Positions 26,101 through 39,130 of a stretch of 64,000 bases of DNA are shown here, piece by piece. The notes below the pieces were generated by a model, which made no database searches, was not told where the DNA came from, and worked only from the letters and a program-made list of their open reading frames with translations. Source of the DNA: Crotophaga sulcirostris (Eukaryota; Chordata; Aves; Cuculiformes; Crotophagidae); NCBI GenBank assembly GCA_013397455.1, contig VYZB01000381.1:310001-374000 (forward strand), in the 5' to 3' direction. Position numbers and translations under genes: made by a program. Within the stretch, counting starts at the first letter, position 1. Each line of letters begins with the position of its first letter.

Positions 26101-28424
26101 AATGGTTGCGTGTTTTCAGTGTATGTTCAGTAAGTTAAATGAGAAAAGTGGTGAAAAATAGATGTTTCCTACTATGCTTCAGATAGAAACTTTAGTCACA
26201 CAGCAAGACACGGCCACGGTGACCGGACTGTCGTCCTCGGCTTTTCACTTACCATAGCCCTGTCACAGTCTTATCTCAAGCTCCATGACACAGGTTCTAC
26301 CGCTGCTTGTCTTTCCTCCAGCTCACCATCTCTGATCAAACACAGCTCCAGCAGTGTCTAGTAGAAGTATACTGTTTGCAATCTAAAATGCTCAAGATCA
26401 TTCTGAACCATCAATTCTTCTTTGGACCTATTGTCTAGAGCAGTAGAGTATTGTCTGGCATCGCTTTTTGCATTTCCTTGCAGCATCAGAGTTCTCAAGA
26501 TACTACAGAATCAGATAGTGCTAAACTTCCATTTCCTACCCACAGGTGAATACCAGAGAGATTTTGCTTAAAGCACAATTTGTTACATTTGCTTTCCACT
26601 TTTTCTTGATTTTATCTATTGCTATAAAGATGCAATTGCTGCTCAGCTTGACGTCATTATACAGATACCTTAAAAGGAGCTTGAAACCAGAGTAGAGTCT
26701 CTTCTTCCCAGCTATCTTGTTCTAGTCTTCTTTCTCCTTTGCACAGGCCTTCTTCCACAGGCTTCATCCTCATGAAGTTGTTAAAGGACATTTCTAGCTG
26801 GAGCTCTCTGGATTTCTCCACATGCTGGAATGTTTCTTTAGAGTCCTGCTTTACTCACCTCTGCTGTGTTTTTATCCTGATAATATTGTTTGCAACTTCA
26901 GCGAGTTCACACTTCACCTCCTCTCACACCTCATTTGGCGTTTTGTCCTCTGTGCATTTTAGCAATGCATCAGACTGATCCCCAATTACCACTACTGTAG
27001 CCTTCTCCAACACACTCCACATTATTCCCAAAGGGTTGAAAGAATAATTTCATGCATTAGAAGCACGAAACCTGAACTCTGAAAGAAGCAGCTGATGATC
27101 TGAGGCACTAACAGCACCTGGTAGAGTTTTACAGAAGAAAAATCACTAATTTCTGCCCTTCCCATATGAAGTTTTAGTCCTTTCCCTCCACTCCTGCACT
27201 TCAATATGATTTCTTATATTAGTTCCAGCTATACCTTCCTCTACTGTGATGTTGGGTTGAATGGGCAAATATTAATCTTGTGCCAATTTTACATTGGTGC
27301 ATCCCATCTGGTGTATTTTCATAGACAATTGTCATTTACACAAGTAAAAATGACAGCAGATTCAGATCCAAAGTACCTTAAGAAAACAGTTTTAAAAAGC
27401 AAGTTCCCAAATACGCTTAAAGTCTGTAGATGGTTGCCTCATCTTGTGGCTTCTGCTTGTCTAGTTTCCCATATAAATTCTTAACACCAGTCTCTTCCTT
27501 CAACAACAGTGACAGCATTTCATGGTTGTTAGTTGCTCTCAGAAGATGAAGTAACCTGATATAAATTACCTATTGCTGCGAGTGAAATAGAACACGTTTG
27601 CACAGTAGTCGCTCCTAGAAGGCAGCAAGTACTGACTACATTATTACAGGTAGAAGGTTTTCTATCACAGTAGAAGTCATTTTAATATGGCATCCTCCTC
27701 AAAGATTTTTCTCTACGGCTATTAAACATTTTTCCCCTGGTTCAACAGTCCACATCATGAACAGTGTCAAATCTTTATCCTAACTCTCACACTGGTGATG
27801 TACCAAAGATACAGCGAGACCACTCAGATGTCTTGCTCCCAGAAGAAACCAGAGACAACAAGGATAGAGGACAGGGTTTGAAATAGCAGAAACCCCCAAA
27901 TGAACGGATTGTTCCCTGTTAAATCTGCATTTAATTGTTGCTCACAGCTATTCATTTTATCTGGTAAGAAAAGAACCCCAATAAACCAGCTACTGATTAA
28001 GAAAAAGACAAAGAGGATATTTGAAACACATGCCTCTATGTATTCATCATACTGTGATGCCGACAAGCTATACTCTAGACTAGATGAGATATTCCTATAT
28101 CTCGTGATGAGATGGGCTTTTGATGAACCAATTGTGAATTTAAGACAACATACCTGTCATTCTTAACTCAGACTGCAAGAGACCAGCAGTTCAGAACCCA
28201 ATGACACTGTTACACTCCCAGCTGCCGAACACCTACACAAGTGACATCAAGATACACTGCCAGGGAACCAGCTAGGAGATAGTTCTCTTCGACGTAGGTC
28301 TAACCTAAACATACCTAAAAATTGTTTTTGTCACTTTATTGTGAAGAGACTGACAAACTGGATAGAGTTTTAGGACACTATGAAATGATTGGGTAAACTC
28401 AGGAAAAATGGAAAAAACTCAGCG
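23192..28424. other. Non-coding DNA, nothing recognised
   Basis: About 5.2 kb of unique sequence. Two minus-strand splice-donor-like sites (about 26248 and 26846) and a plus-strand one at about 23436 occur without convincing acceptors or coding bias. No repeat family recognised. Confidence 0.5.
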
Positions 28425-28675
28425 GGAACAACTGAGACATGAACTGAAACATAGTAAGGTCTGCCTGATGATCAGGAAACACTTTTTCACTGTAAGGGTG
28501 ACTGTGCACTTGCCCAGAGAGGTTGTGGAGTCTCTCTCCTTAGAGATATTCAAAAGCTGTCTGGACATGGTCCTGGGCAACTGGCTCTAGGTGCCCCTGC
28601 TTGAGCAGGCAGGTTGGACCAGATGACCTCCAGAGGTCCCCTCCAGTCTCAGCCATTCTGTGATTCCGTGAGAAA
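28425..28675 (+). mobile_element. Older CR1 subfamily, 3' end
   Basis: Reads 'gcccagagaggttgtggagtc', then 'gagatattcaaaagctgtctggacatgg', then 'ggttggaccagatgacctccagaggtcccctcc', and ends in 'ccattctgtgattccgtg'. This is the classical bird CR1 3' end with the ATTCTGTG repeat, clearly different from the ATACTGTG-tailed copies elsewhere here. The frame at 28408-28590 contains the decayed ORF2 end ([20 protein letters not shown]). It is more diverged than the other family, so it is an older insertion. Confidence 0.9.
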
Positions 28676-29035
28676 GCAAGAGATTGCTTCATTTAGGAAA
28701 CAGTGTGCACATACACCAAAGATGCACTCAAAGACAGTTACGTATTTCTCAAAGACTGCATGAAACTCATATGGGAAACACAAAGGTTTCTCTTTCCTCA
28801 TCAAGCTTCTTTACCACAAGGTCTCCACAGGCAGTGGGATCGCTCTTCAGGAGATGTGCTGACAGCATCCAAACACATACTAGCAAGATGCTGAAGAGAG
28901 TGTGCAGGGTAGGACCTGTCAAGGATGACAAAGAGCCTCCCTGGATACTCCACAAGGTCCATAAACATGGAAACTATCTCTTAATGCAGTAATGAGAGCA
29001 CTGCCAAGATGCCCAGGAGAAACCTGCGTGCACTT
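28676..29035. other. Non-coding DNA, nothing recognised
   Basis: Sequence between the old CR1 and the CpG-rich patch at 29.1 kb. Open frames here run into the patch on the minus strand but lack family features. Confidence 0.45.
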
Positions 29036-29036
29036 T

Positions 29037-29250
29037 TTAGAGGACAAAGTCATTTGAATCCTTCCAAAGAGCTGGCCCGTGAACAGAAAGGTGCGATGGC
29101 TGCAGGCAGCCCTCGCAGCCCTCTCCCAGCAGCGAGGAGCCTGGCGCACTGTCGGCGCAGCCCTGCAGGTGGCTGCAGAGCTCTTCCAGCTCCCACCTGC
29201 GCGGGAGCAGCGGTCAGGTGGAGGCAAAGCCACTGGCCGGTCCCCCACCG
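29037..29250. other. Small CpG-rich patch with an open frame on the minus strand
   Basis: About a dozen CpGs fall within 170 bp (29090-29255), against a nearly CpG-free surrounding. On the minus strand an acceptor-like site (ctgctcccgcgcag, exon starting at 29196) opens a frame of 52 codons ending in TAA at 29037-29039. Its codons favour G or C in the third position in the GC-rich half. The residues begin WELEELCSHLQGCADS. No family is recognised, and the plus strand is also open across the patch, so this may be only a GC-rich non-coding island. Confidence 0.3.
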
Positions 29251-29255
29251 AAGGA

Positions 29256-31490
29256 AGCAAAACTATTCTCTTTTCAAAAGAAGGACACTTCTCTCTATGC
29301 TGCCTTTATTTCTACTCAAGTCTAAGAGTCAGTCACCTGCAGGTTGAATAACACCGTCTGTAGCCTCCCAAAGATCCTGCGTTTGCAAGTTTTCCTACGA
29401 CGACAACTGAAAGAGACACTGTGGCTCTTAAGTGTGACAGCGAACTCATCTTAAATGGAGTAGAATTTGCTTTTCTCACCAATGCTCTGTAGTCCTAAGA
29501 AGCTCTTACAGAGCAGATATTTGAAAAGATTTTCCCATTCCTCCTCTTGCCCATGGCAGCCATATCCTCCTCCTCCGTTGCCCAGACCTTCACCTAACTG
29601 TGCTGAATGGCTGGCTGGTGCAGAAGAGCAACCTTCTTCCTAGATCCCATGTCAGGTTCAAGCACTGTGCCTGAAACAAGCCACTTTTGCCCACCAGCTT
29701 TCCTCAAACTCTAGCTTTAGCTCCGAACCAGTTTAGAAAAAAAATATCTGAGATCCCCATCACTCTGGATGCTTTCATTTTCCCGAAGCCGTGTCTCCTA
29801 CTTCCTTCTCCCCCTTTCCACCATTACACAGCAGATCTATGTAGGGACAGGGTGAAGTTTTGCATTACAAAATTTTGGGTTCAAATCCTTCCTCGGTCCC
29901 AAGCACATCGTGAGTTTTTCTGCGTTCGCCTTGTACCAGTTACATGTTCTTGAGCGCAAGTCAGTCCGGTGCCTGCACAGCTCCCTCACTACGCCATGGA
30001 CAGCTCCCCACCACGGTCACGCTGACACTTGGAGGAATCTGGTGCCCAAGTCACATCACCTCGCTTTGAAATCCCGGCTGCAGTAAGGTAGCATGAACCG
30101 TTCCTTTATGGTATGCAGCTATCCGGTCCCTTTTCAATCTACATGTCTGAATCAAATAAATTATCTCCTAAGAGGGAGTCAAGAACTTATAATAGACACC
30201 AGCCGCCCAACCTCTTTTAATCCATCCAATATTAGACTCGTTAGTCATCAGGATAACAATGCTATTTGCAAATCAGCTACCTTTATAAGATAACCAACGG
30301 GACCTGGTACAATGTCTATTAGTCCAACAACATCACCACCAAGATATATAACTGCTTCTGTACAAAAACCTTTCTTCTAATCCTTTTTAAACTCAACAAG
30401 ACTGATTAATTCATGAATAATAAAAACCAATTTTTAACTCTTGGTCCAACAGGGGAATTGAATCTATAACATTTTTCAGAGACTGAAGCAAAATAATAGT
30501 ACGTTGAAAAAGCAGACCAGCCAAAAGCAGGTATTTTCTCTTCTTTCAACCAACAATTAAGGGGAGTGGGGGGCAGGCTGCATCTGTTTTTCCCTAAAGA
30601 CTTGAGGGGAAAATTGTAAGGAAAATTAGTGTATTAAAACAAGTATAAATACCACAATACCTGTACTGTGAGAGCTTTTGTTTCATAATTACGTTATTTT
30701 TAAAAGGCTGTGGAATTAAATCTGCTCATATTTTTAAAAATAATTCCATGTTAGAACAGGAACTCAAGAGCAGAAATTTCAACAGAGATGGTCCATATTA
30801 TTAAAGAGGTAATGATCATGGGCAGTGATTAGGGCTTATAGAATCCTTTGCAATGACAGTCCTCTAGCTGTAATTGCTAGAAGAAAATGAAATACTCGGG
30901 GAGGTTTTTTTGGGGGGAAAGGCTGACTTTTAAAAAACAACAACAAAAACAACTTTTATCCCTTATCTAAAAGGATAAAAAGAGAATGGTCAGAAACACT
31001 GCCGGTGTTGAAATAAAAAAAAAAAAAAACAAAGTCATCATCAAATTACTTCCTAACCATGGGGTTTCACACGGGGAAGCAGCTATATTTAATGTCTTCC
31101 AAAACCAAAAACACTTTAAAAGGGGAAAAAAAAAGAAGAAGAAATAAACCAAAAATTAAACAAAAAGAAAAAAAGAAATTCCAAAGCACTTACTTTTCTG
31201 GCTATGGTACATAAGCCCAGCTTTATGTCGACAATGTTATGGCTGGATCCATGTTCTGCATACCATTTTTCAAATTCCTCTCTGATACTTTATTTAAGGA
31301 AAATCTCTGTTCCTCTTTAAAAATTACAAATTCCAATGTGCATTGATTTATAAAGAGAAGATTCAACTGTAGTTGTTTAGTAACACCTAACCCTATAAAA
31401 CTCATAATTATAGATGTTCCAAAAGAAACACCAATTTTTTTTTAAGTACAAATGTTACATATGGCATATTTGTACAGTTTTCTAGATTTA
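29256..31490. other. Non-coding DNA, AT-rich, with a candidate conserved block
   Basis: No gene recognised. 30600-30900 is listed as a possible conserved element. 31010-31180 is A-rich with several runs of more than eight A. A minus-strand donor-like site at 31186-31193 is discussed under the findings. Confidence 0.5.
30600..30900. other. Candidate conserved non-coding element
   Basis: AT-rich but not simple. It contains several homeodomain-type cores (cataattacg, gaattaaatc, ctgtaattgctag) and the string gtaatgatcatg. No open frame or known repeat. Texture-based call. Confidence 0.3.
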
Positions 31491-31494
31491 TAGA

Positions 31495-31600
31495 CCACCT
31501 TCTATGCAAGGCTATCAACAGATTTACAAACTTGAATTAACAAATACTCAGAACAGCCTTGTGATGAAGACAGACATCCCTATTTTTTTATACATTTATA
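31495..31600 (-). repeat. MIR-like ancient element
   Basis: The text 'tctatgcaaggctatcaacagatttacaaacttgaattaacaaatactcagaacagccttgtgatgaagacag' follows the reversed MIR/L3 words 'aagcactttacaaacattaattaatcctcacaacagccctgtgaggtag'. The expected 'attttacag' stretch afterwards has decayed to a T-rich run. Ends approximate. Confidence 0.6.
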
Positions 31601-34464
31601 CATACATAAATGCACAGAAGTGCGCAACCATATGCATAAGGGTTTTGGGTATGCACACAAAGAGACAATGTATGGATAAATGTTTAAGTGAAGCAGTACA
31701 CTATGCAATATCAAATGAGCATGTGGTTACATATAAAATTATATATTTCGTATACATGTACAATCTGTTAATTTATCGCATGTGTACGTGTATTTAAAAA
31801 TAAGTGCGTACTCAAACACCCTGATATACACCTATCCATGCACTTACAGATCTCTGTATGCAAGAAAACTGTTTCTCTTGTACTTTTGACTCATTCTAGT
31901 CCTCCACAACATGCTTAGTGCCACTATGCAACTTGTATCATATATTCTGAAGGAGAGGCATCTGGCATCACCTATGTAAAATAATACATACAGGCATATT
32001 AAAACGCTTAATTTTCAAAAGGTCATATTTGCTACAATCCATTAAGGTAAAAAGAACCCACAATAAGTAAAGCAACACCTTTCACAAAGCTCGAGCACGA
32101 AAATACAAGTTCCTGCATCGGGATTTCCTTGGCTTTAAAAGTAAGTCTCAATTTTGTATCATGCAGCTGTGGCCCCCTCCCTGCCCCAGTCCCTGGTTAG
32201 GCTGCATCGCAGGCTACACATCCTCGCTCCAAAGTTGCCGCTTAAGACAGTCCGGTGTATGGAGAGCCCTGATCCAGCCAGATACCCTCGCACTGCTGAT
32301 GAATCTGATAACAAAAATTGCTTACTAAAGAGTGTCAGGCAATAGGCACCAACGCTTTTAGTTTCATAGGAGAATGTTTTCAGCATCTCCCTGTACCATT
32401 ACCCCCTTAGTCCACAAAAACGACAAAAAAACCCTTCATCAACAGAAATATAAAAACTACAGAGAAACTTAATTGAACTCTTAAGAGATACAAGTAGAAG
32501 CAACACCATGTATGTCTGAAAAGGAGCTGAAGGACTCAATTTATGTGCTGTAAAAAATTAAATTACTTCTTCCTCTACAGCACTTTCTTAACTATTAAAA
32601 CTAGATAGCAATCGCCTCATACATTGTCCAGAAACAAATAAAAATAAACTGACAGTAACTCTCAAAATTGCTGTATAAATCAAAGATTTTTAAAAAAATA
32701 AAAAGCAAAGTATGAAGAAAATGTACACATAGAAAATGTGTATTGGCCATTTCTGGTTATGTGCACAAAAAAAAATAATTCTAAACCAAATTCCCGAAAA
32801 TCAGTAACACCCTGTATTCTCTACTGCTGTGTTGTTTCATCTATTTAAAACTCATCTAGGCAATTTCTTAAATCAGGAAACAAATAATATGTTTGAGAAC
32901 AGTCAGACTGCCTGATTAAAACCAAAACCAACACAGACGACTTTTGAAAAATAAAATCCGTGGAAGAATAATTCTTTAGTGTCCTTATTTTCAGCTGTTT
33001 CATTTTTAATATATAAAATGGTGTAAACCTCAGTGAGAAATTTGGTTTGTAATCGTTCATGTCAGCATATTTTTAAAAAATGTACTTGCAGCAACTGATG
33101 GAAAAATCATATTTCTGTCTTATGTTCACCCAAGTGCTTACACATTATTGAAATGATCATCTCCTTATGCAAAATCATAACAGGAGAATTGAACATTTTT
33201 TTAAAGCTGTTCTTTTGACCTTTCTCTTGAGTAAAAGGACAGCGAGACAATACACTCACCAGCATTGTTCACAGTGACGGCTCCATCATCGGAGATTGAG
33301 GGCCATTATTACTAAAGGGAACTTTAAAGTGCCAGGAGAAAAAGGGGGGAAAATTAGAAAATAACACTTCTAAATATGCTTTACGTATAAAAAGCCTTTC
33401 AGAACAGTAGACACAGAGTAACAAAAAATCTTCATCTAAAACAGCTGCAGTAAAACACAGACAATCAATTCAAAACAAAAGGTGCTGAGAGAAATTGTCT
33501 CCTTTAAGGCAGGATACTCTAAGCTGGAGGTCCCACTTCCATCACCCACGTTATAGGTTATTTTAATTTAAGAAAAATATATGACCCTTAAAATACATGG
33601 TAAATCCAACATAATTTCCAGGAATGGAAAAGGAAAATCTGGACTGAAGGAAGGGGTACACATCAAAGGTTCTTACCCTACCTTTTCCTTCCAAGTCTTC
33701 AACCGGATGCAATATTTGTGAGATACCCTTACAGTCATGACAAAAACTGCATGAAAACGAGCACCTCTCTCTACATTTAAGCTATTTCCTTTCATGTACA
33801 GAAAAATGCAAAGAACAAATAAAACTCTGACAAAATATGAACAGTCCTATCACAAATTTCACTGCAATTTAAGCCCTATCTTAAAATCAAAAAAGAAAAC
33901 AAATAAGCAACAATATTTACACAAAAAAAAAGCAAAATAGCCCTCTCTGCTTCCTATGCAGGCGTAAGTTTGTGACTTTATGAACAGGTTCTGTGCCTTA
34001 TGGATGAGGAATATTCTTTATAGGATGACAAAGTCATCCTAAGGGTGACTAGACTGAGATTTGCCAGGATCCCACAAAAAAGAACAGGATTTCTTACATA
34101 TTTATTCCTCCCCCATTCAGAAAGGGAGTGCAAGAAAATTCCAGCTCAGCAGGGACACAGAGCCATCGCAGGTCCTGTGATAACAGCTTGCCACCTGCTT
34201 TTCGCAAGTTGTCTTTGCGAAGTGCAAGGGGCACTGAATAAGTAACGTTGCCTGTGGTGATAGGAATGCACTGAACAGCTCAGTATGCAAAAGCACTTAC
34301 TGGTACACAGTGCTCTTCACAAAGGGCACTGCAGAACGCTTCCCAGCCTGTGTCAGAAGTGCTAGGAGAGGAAATATTAGTGCATGTGTCGCAGAAGGAA
34401 CATAAGCACTTGCCATCACAATAAAAGAAGGTATAAGCAAATATAGGTACAATGCTGCTCATAG
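31601..34464. other. Non-coding DNA, AT-rich
   Basis: Nothing recognised as coding or repeat. Two minus-strand exon-like strings (33260-33311 and 34301-34361) are discussed under the findings; their frames do not join with each other. 31590-31830 is rich in alternating TA/CA words but is not a clean microsatellite. Confidence 0.5.
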
Positions 34465-34500
34465 CAAAAAAAACCAAACCAAACCAAACCAAACCAAAAA
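34465..34500. repeat. (AAACC)n microsatellite
   Basis: Four to five clean copies of the pentamer aaacc flanked by short A-runs. Typical simple repeat. Confidence 0.9.
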
Positions 34501-37500
34501 TACAGATGAAACTTAGCAGCAGTCAGACTAGAAGGAGCATCTCTTTGCACGAACAGCAAGGGTTAACAGTGGCATACAAGCTCTGGTCCAGTCAAGATAG
34601 GGTCAAATGATGTGCACTGAAAGTTTCAAGTCCTCAATCCCCCAGAGCTTGTTTGCTAATTACATTTGCAATTATAAACATGACAAATATATTATTATAC
34701 AGTGCGTTCCACCTTGAGCAGTCATGTTTCTCCTCACGGACAGTCACTGCCAGCAGCTAGTCTCTCAAGCACTGGAAGAATCAAAGTGCACTGTGCTCCA
34801 GCTGCAAGGATCGTTTTGTGGGCATCTCTATTGCTCTGGAGAGACAGGGCAAAGCTTTAGAGAGAGGCAGCATAGCAAGGATGGAAACAAATGCAGAGAA
34901 CAAGTTGCTACGATTTAATTCCTAGGAAATAAAACTCACCAAGTCAATAGCTATTACTAATAAAGAATATTAAATTCTGTTCTGTTCCCAATGACAGGCA
35001 CAAAGCACTTGACATATGCAAGCTACCCAGAGGTGACTATATTCACAACTCAAATGCAGCCGATACTGTAAACACAGAAAGAAATCAAGGTTTTCCTATT
35101 TTCAGCAAGGTCACCATAGCCAAGTACTGCTAATATCTTCTTCGTTAAGTCCCTTTGCTAAAAAAAAAAACAACAACAAACTGATTCATAGTTTGCCATG
35201 AAAGCTCTGATCTTTCCTTTTTTCCCCCCTCAGTGTCTATAGCAGCATTACCTAGGAACCTCACTGCTGGGTACTGGACAGATGCTAAATTTACTTGCTT
35301 ACACAGCACAAACTAAAAATTCTGTTCTGCTCCCTGGCTGTAAAGTTACCTTCAGTAGCTTCATGGAATAAAGACCAGATCTTACTGGGAAGAATTTCCC
35401 AGTCTCTGCAATCTACAGTGCAATTGTTGACACGCAATACCAGCTGCTGCTACGACCCCCAACTCCTCAACCGGGGAGCGCAAGTTAGAAGTTGCAGAAG
35501 GGATTGTGGCTTTTATATCCAAGATTTGTCACTATATATTTTTACTTCTACTGTTTCTTTCCTTAATTAAAACTCTTCCAGACATTTTACACTCTTTGGA
35601 GAAATTCTACCGTGCTCCCAACAGAACATGTAAAGTTCATCTTGTCTCAGGTTTAAACCTTTTACGTTCTCCCTTCTTCCATTCTCTACGAGAGTTTGTA
35701 TCCTTTGAGCCCTGGAAAAGTTGGTAGAGACACCCATAGACACAGTGCACAAAACTTCTTATTGAACTAAAATTACTAGAAGAATATAGGTATTTTTCAT
35801 ATGATATGAAATTCTGAGCAATAGTAACAGCACCAAAACAGGGCTGGGGAAGAACAGCACACAGCGCACAGAAAGTAGAGCAACATTCCCTTGAAGAGGA
35901 AGAAAACGGGATGTGAATCTCTGTCACAGCAACTTTCTCTGATGCAATCTCTCCAAAGTCTTTCCCCTCTCAGGCTAAATGCAATATTTATTGATTACTT
36001 CAAATCAATACGATGAAAAAAAATCCTATTTTTTAAATATATTGATCTTTCCATATTTCTCAATAATTGATAATGATTAGATCATCTTTACTTTTACAAG
36101 TGGAATTGGAAGAGGAGGGAAAAGTTAATACAAATACTTCAAAGATACCAGTTTTCTCATCATCCCTGTCCTTAATAAGCTTAGTGTACCGAGACCCCAT
36201 TCTGTGATAGTAACCTCATCAGGAACCCAGCAACCAGGCCATTTCCCTTAGAGAGGTTTTTCAATTTATTCTGTCAATAAAATAAACAACTCCCTCCCCA
36301 TTCTTCCCAGTTAACAACTCCTCCCTATTCCAGACTTTCAGAGATACTCAGAGCAGACAGTGGCATTCAGTTTCTCTGACTCAGATTTCCTCCCATTCAC
36401 GGAATATGGAGATTTCCAGTAACCTCTGAAATCAAGTCACATTTCCTCAGGCTGTGCATTAGAGTCAGTGACAACTTTGTTAATTCTCTGTTGCAGGGTC
36501 CAGAATTCATTCCTTCATTGACTTATAATTCCAGTGTTACACCTTTCCATGTCTATCAAATACATCACTTATTCCTTTCAACTTTCTCCTTCTGTTCATA
36601 AAATAATTTTAATTTTTATCAGATCAATGACTCATGTGTCTTGTACATCAGAGGAAACAGTGTCAGAGACATAACACCTGGCAGGATGCCCTCATTTGCC
36701 AATGATTTTTATTTTCCCTTCATGATGGTTCCTTGGTCAGTTTCTGTCTGTCATGTAGAATATTAATTAGAAACAGAGATGGCAATTTTGTAGTCCTATC
36801 AACATTTCTAGTGACAACTAGAACCAGGCAGAAAAAATTTCTCTGGGATGTGGAAGTTAATATGGAAAAGTAAAAATGTCGTATTTCACAATTTTTGAAA
36901 TAGCCTTAGGTTTGCACACGAGACAGACTCAACACCAGCATTCAGCATGACCATATATATGTACCAGTGTATTCTGACACATATGTATTTATAGCTGCTT
37001 GCATGTGTTGGGGTGTGAATATAATCACATCTTTATATGTCAGAGCGTACATTTTTGGTTTCTGCACACGCATGCCCTGCGCACGCATGTACTGCAGACA
37101 GACACTGTCGGTACAGTGGAACTAATGTATTCTTACCATATGCCCTCACCTGAGAGACAAACTACAGGTACAAATCATTGTCTGTGTTAGTTTCCCAATT
37201 TGAACTTATACAAATGCATCTTCCTTGGAGCTGCCTCACCTGCCGCGGGAAAAATTCTCCCAAAGGTAAGTACCAAAAGGCAGCAAGCAGTTGCAGAAAT
37301 GTAGAATCCTCCAGAAGAAATGAAATACATACACTGCCTTAGGACACGTGCACAGAGGGTCTAGGAAGGGTCTAGGAAGAAGCATTTTCTTACTCTCTCT
37401 GTAAGGTCCTGCACTGAGGGAAACCCCACAATCTGCTGATTAGAACTTCCACAGGTTCCTGCTGTCATCGCTCACATCAACCCACGCAGGCAAAGGAAAG

Positions 37501-38310
37501 GGACCTTCCACTGCTTGAGGAAGACAAATCCAAAACCCGAAGAGTGGGACTCGGGACAATGAATTCCTTTGCTTAGTTTTTGTTCAGACCCTTCTTGGGT
37601 CTGACTGTTACAAAAATTGAGTTCTCCTTAAACTCCAAGGTGAAGGGAGTCACCTCCTCTCTCCTTTGCTTTCTTCATTCTCTCTCAATAACTGTGAGGT
37701 GAGATACAGTTTCCAGGTAACTGTATGGATCGCGTATTGAGTGACCACATCCACTTCTCTTCCTACGTTCTACTCTTCCTCCAATTTTTTCTTATAGCTT
37801 AACAAGCAACTAAACAAGAAGCAATTTGCAATATTTTTAAACTCACTCCTAATTTAAGCTTTACCTTAGCAAACAATGCTGTCCACATAATTAAAAGCAG
37901 TATTTTATTTTTTTAAAATAAGGAAAACAGCTATTAAAAATCTTATCAATGGCCAGCAGTCAGAAGCATAAATCAGTGCCTTAAGGATAATATGCTCACA
38001 CAGCTAGGTAGTGATACAGGCACAAATGAAATACCTGTACTTGCATTATATGTTCACAATGTAATTGTGTTATGGTGGGAGAAAGAAATGGCTATGGGGA
38101 TATATATTGGGTCAACTTTTATCATCATCTACAGGAATGCAATCTGAAATCTAAACTTAACAAAACGAGAATCTAAATCAAATTAGTACCTGACACATCA
38201 CATGTATACCTTTAAATATACTGTATTTTTAAGGCTTCTCACATATTTTCCTTCTCTCAATAACTTTTTCCAGACTTAGCCATACTTCCTTTCATCATCA
38301 AACTCCTTTG
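34501..38310. other. Non-coding DNA, nothing recognised
   Basis: Unique AT-rich DNA. A short 15-bp near-duplicate (gcacacgcatgccct / gcgcacgcatgtact) is at about 37064-37094, and an 11-bp tandem pair (ggtctaggaag) at about 37357-37380. A strong plus-strand donor-like site is at 37265-37271 (cccaaag|gtaagta), but no matching coding exon is evident. Confidence 0.45.
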
Positions 38311-38347
38311 ATTTTAATTAATTAATTAAATAAATAAATAAATAAAA
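38311..38347. repeat. AT-rich simple repeat (TTAA / AAAT)n
   Basis: The run ttaattaattaattaaataaataaataaataaaa. Ordinary microsatellite. Confidence 0.9.
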
Positions 38348-38869
38348 TGAGATTGAAAAATAAGAGGTTGAGATATTTTAAATTATATTTCTCTGCCTCT
38401 TTCTCACAACCTCAACACTATTAAAGAGAAAGTTAGCTGGCACACAGAAAGAAGACAAGCACTTCTCTGAACACAGAGCTCTCCAACAGTTTCTCATCTC
38501 AAAAAGCAGCACTTTGTCTACTGTAAAGCCACAGGGGCTCAGTGCCACTTCCCCCAAGGCCACCTTCAACTGTCTACTCAGTGGCCAGAGAGATGTGAAT
38601 ATGGGTAAGGCGTACTTGACATTATTGAAAAATGACTGAGAGCCCACGGAAAAGTAACAGGGGTGAACAGCAATACAAAATGCAGATTACTTCTTACTAT
38701 TTGCACGTTGTGTGAGTTCCTTTTCTCAATTCCAAAAGTAGAAAAAATAGAAGGAAAAAGTTAAGAGACAATATAGTAAGTGATGAATATCCAGCTTTTG
38801 ATTGTGGCATTTTGTTTTTTTTTTTTCTTAACTAAGGTAAATGCACTTTCTGTTTTTGCCTTAATATTA

Positions 38870-39130
38870 AAAGGCTCCCAGCGGCATACAGAATACATTT
38901 CCCTTAAGAAACTGTTTGTTTATTTTTAATTCAAAATAGAGCAGCCACAAGTGAGCACCAGTGGGGAAAAGAAAATCACATGGGTTAGATTATTAATTTC
39001 TATTAACAATACTAAGTCTCATTTTAATGAAACTGCTGGAAGCAGGGGATTAAAGAAGGAAGAAATGAGCGTGAAGACATAGAATATCAGGAAACAACAG
39101 ACAGAAAGACAGATAAAAGACAGCTGTAAT
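38870..39130. other. Candidate conserved non-coding element close to the CpG island
   Basis: Non-repetitive block with gtttgtttatttttaattcaaa (forkhead- and homeodomain-like), gattattaatttctattaacaat and cattttaatgaaac. It lies about 1 kb to the left of the candidate first exon, that is, inside the putative first intron of a minus-strand gene. Confidence 0.25.

Noticed and set aside
26240..26330. Minus-strand exon ending at a gtaagt donor near 26248
   Set aside because: The donor is good, but no frame or acceptor combination gives a plausible coding exon.
29870..29900. tRNA-like B-box (gggttcaaatcc) as a tRNA gene or SINE
   Set aside because: No A-box or cloverleaf is visible upstream, and the following text does not follow a known SINE closely enough.
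37221..37271. Plus-strand micro-exon ending at cccaaag|gtaagta
   Set aside because: A strong donor alone; the 36-nt piece has no partner exons and overlaps a minus-strand donor-like site.
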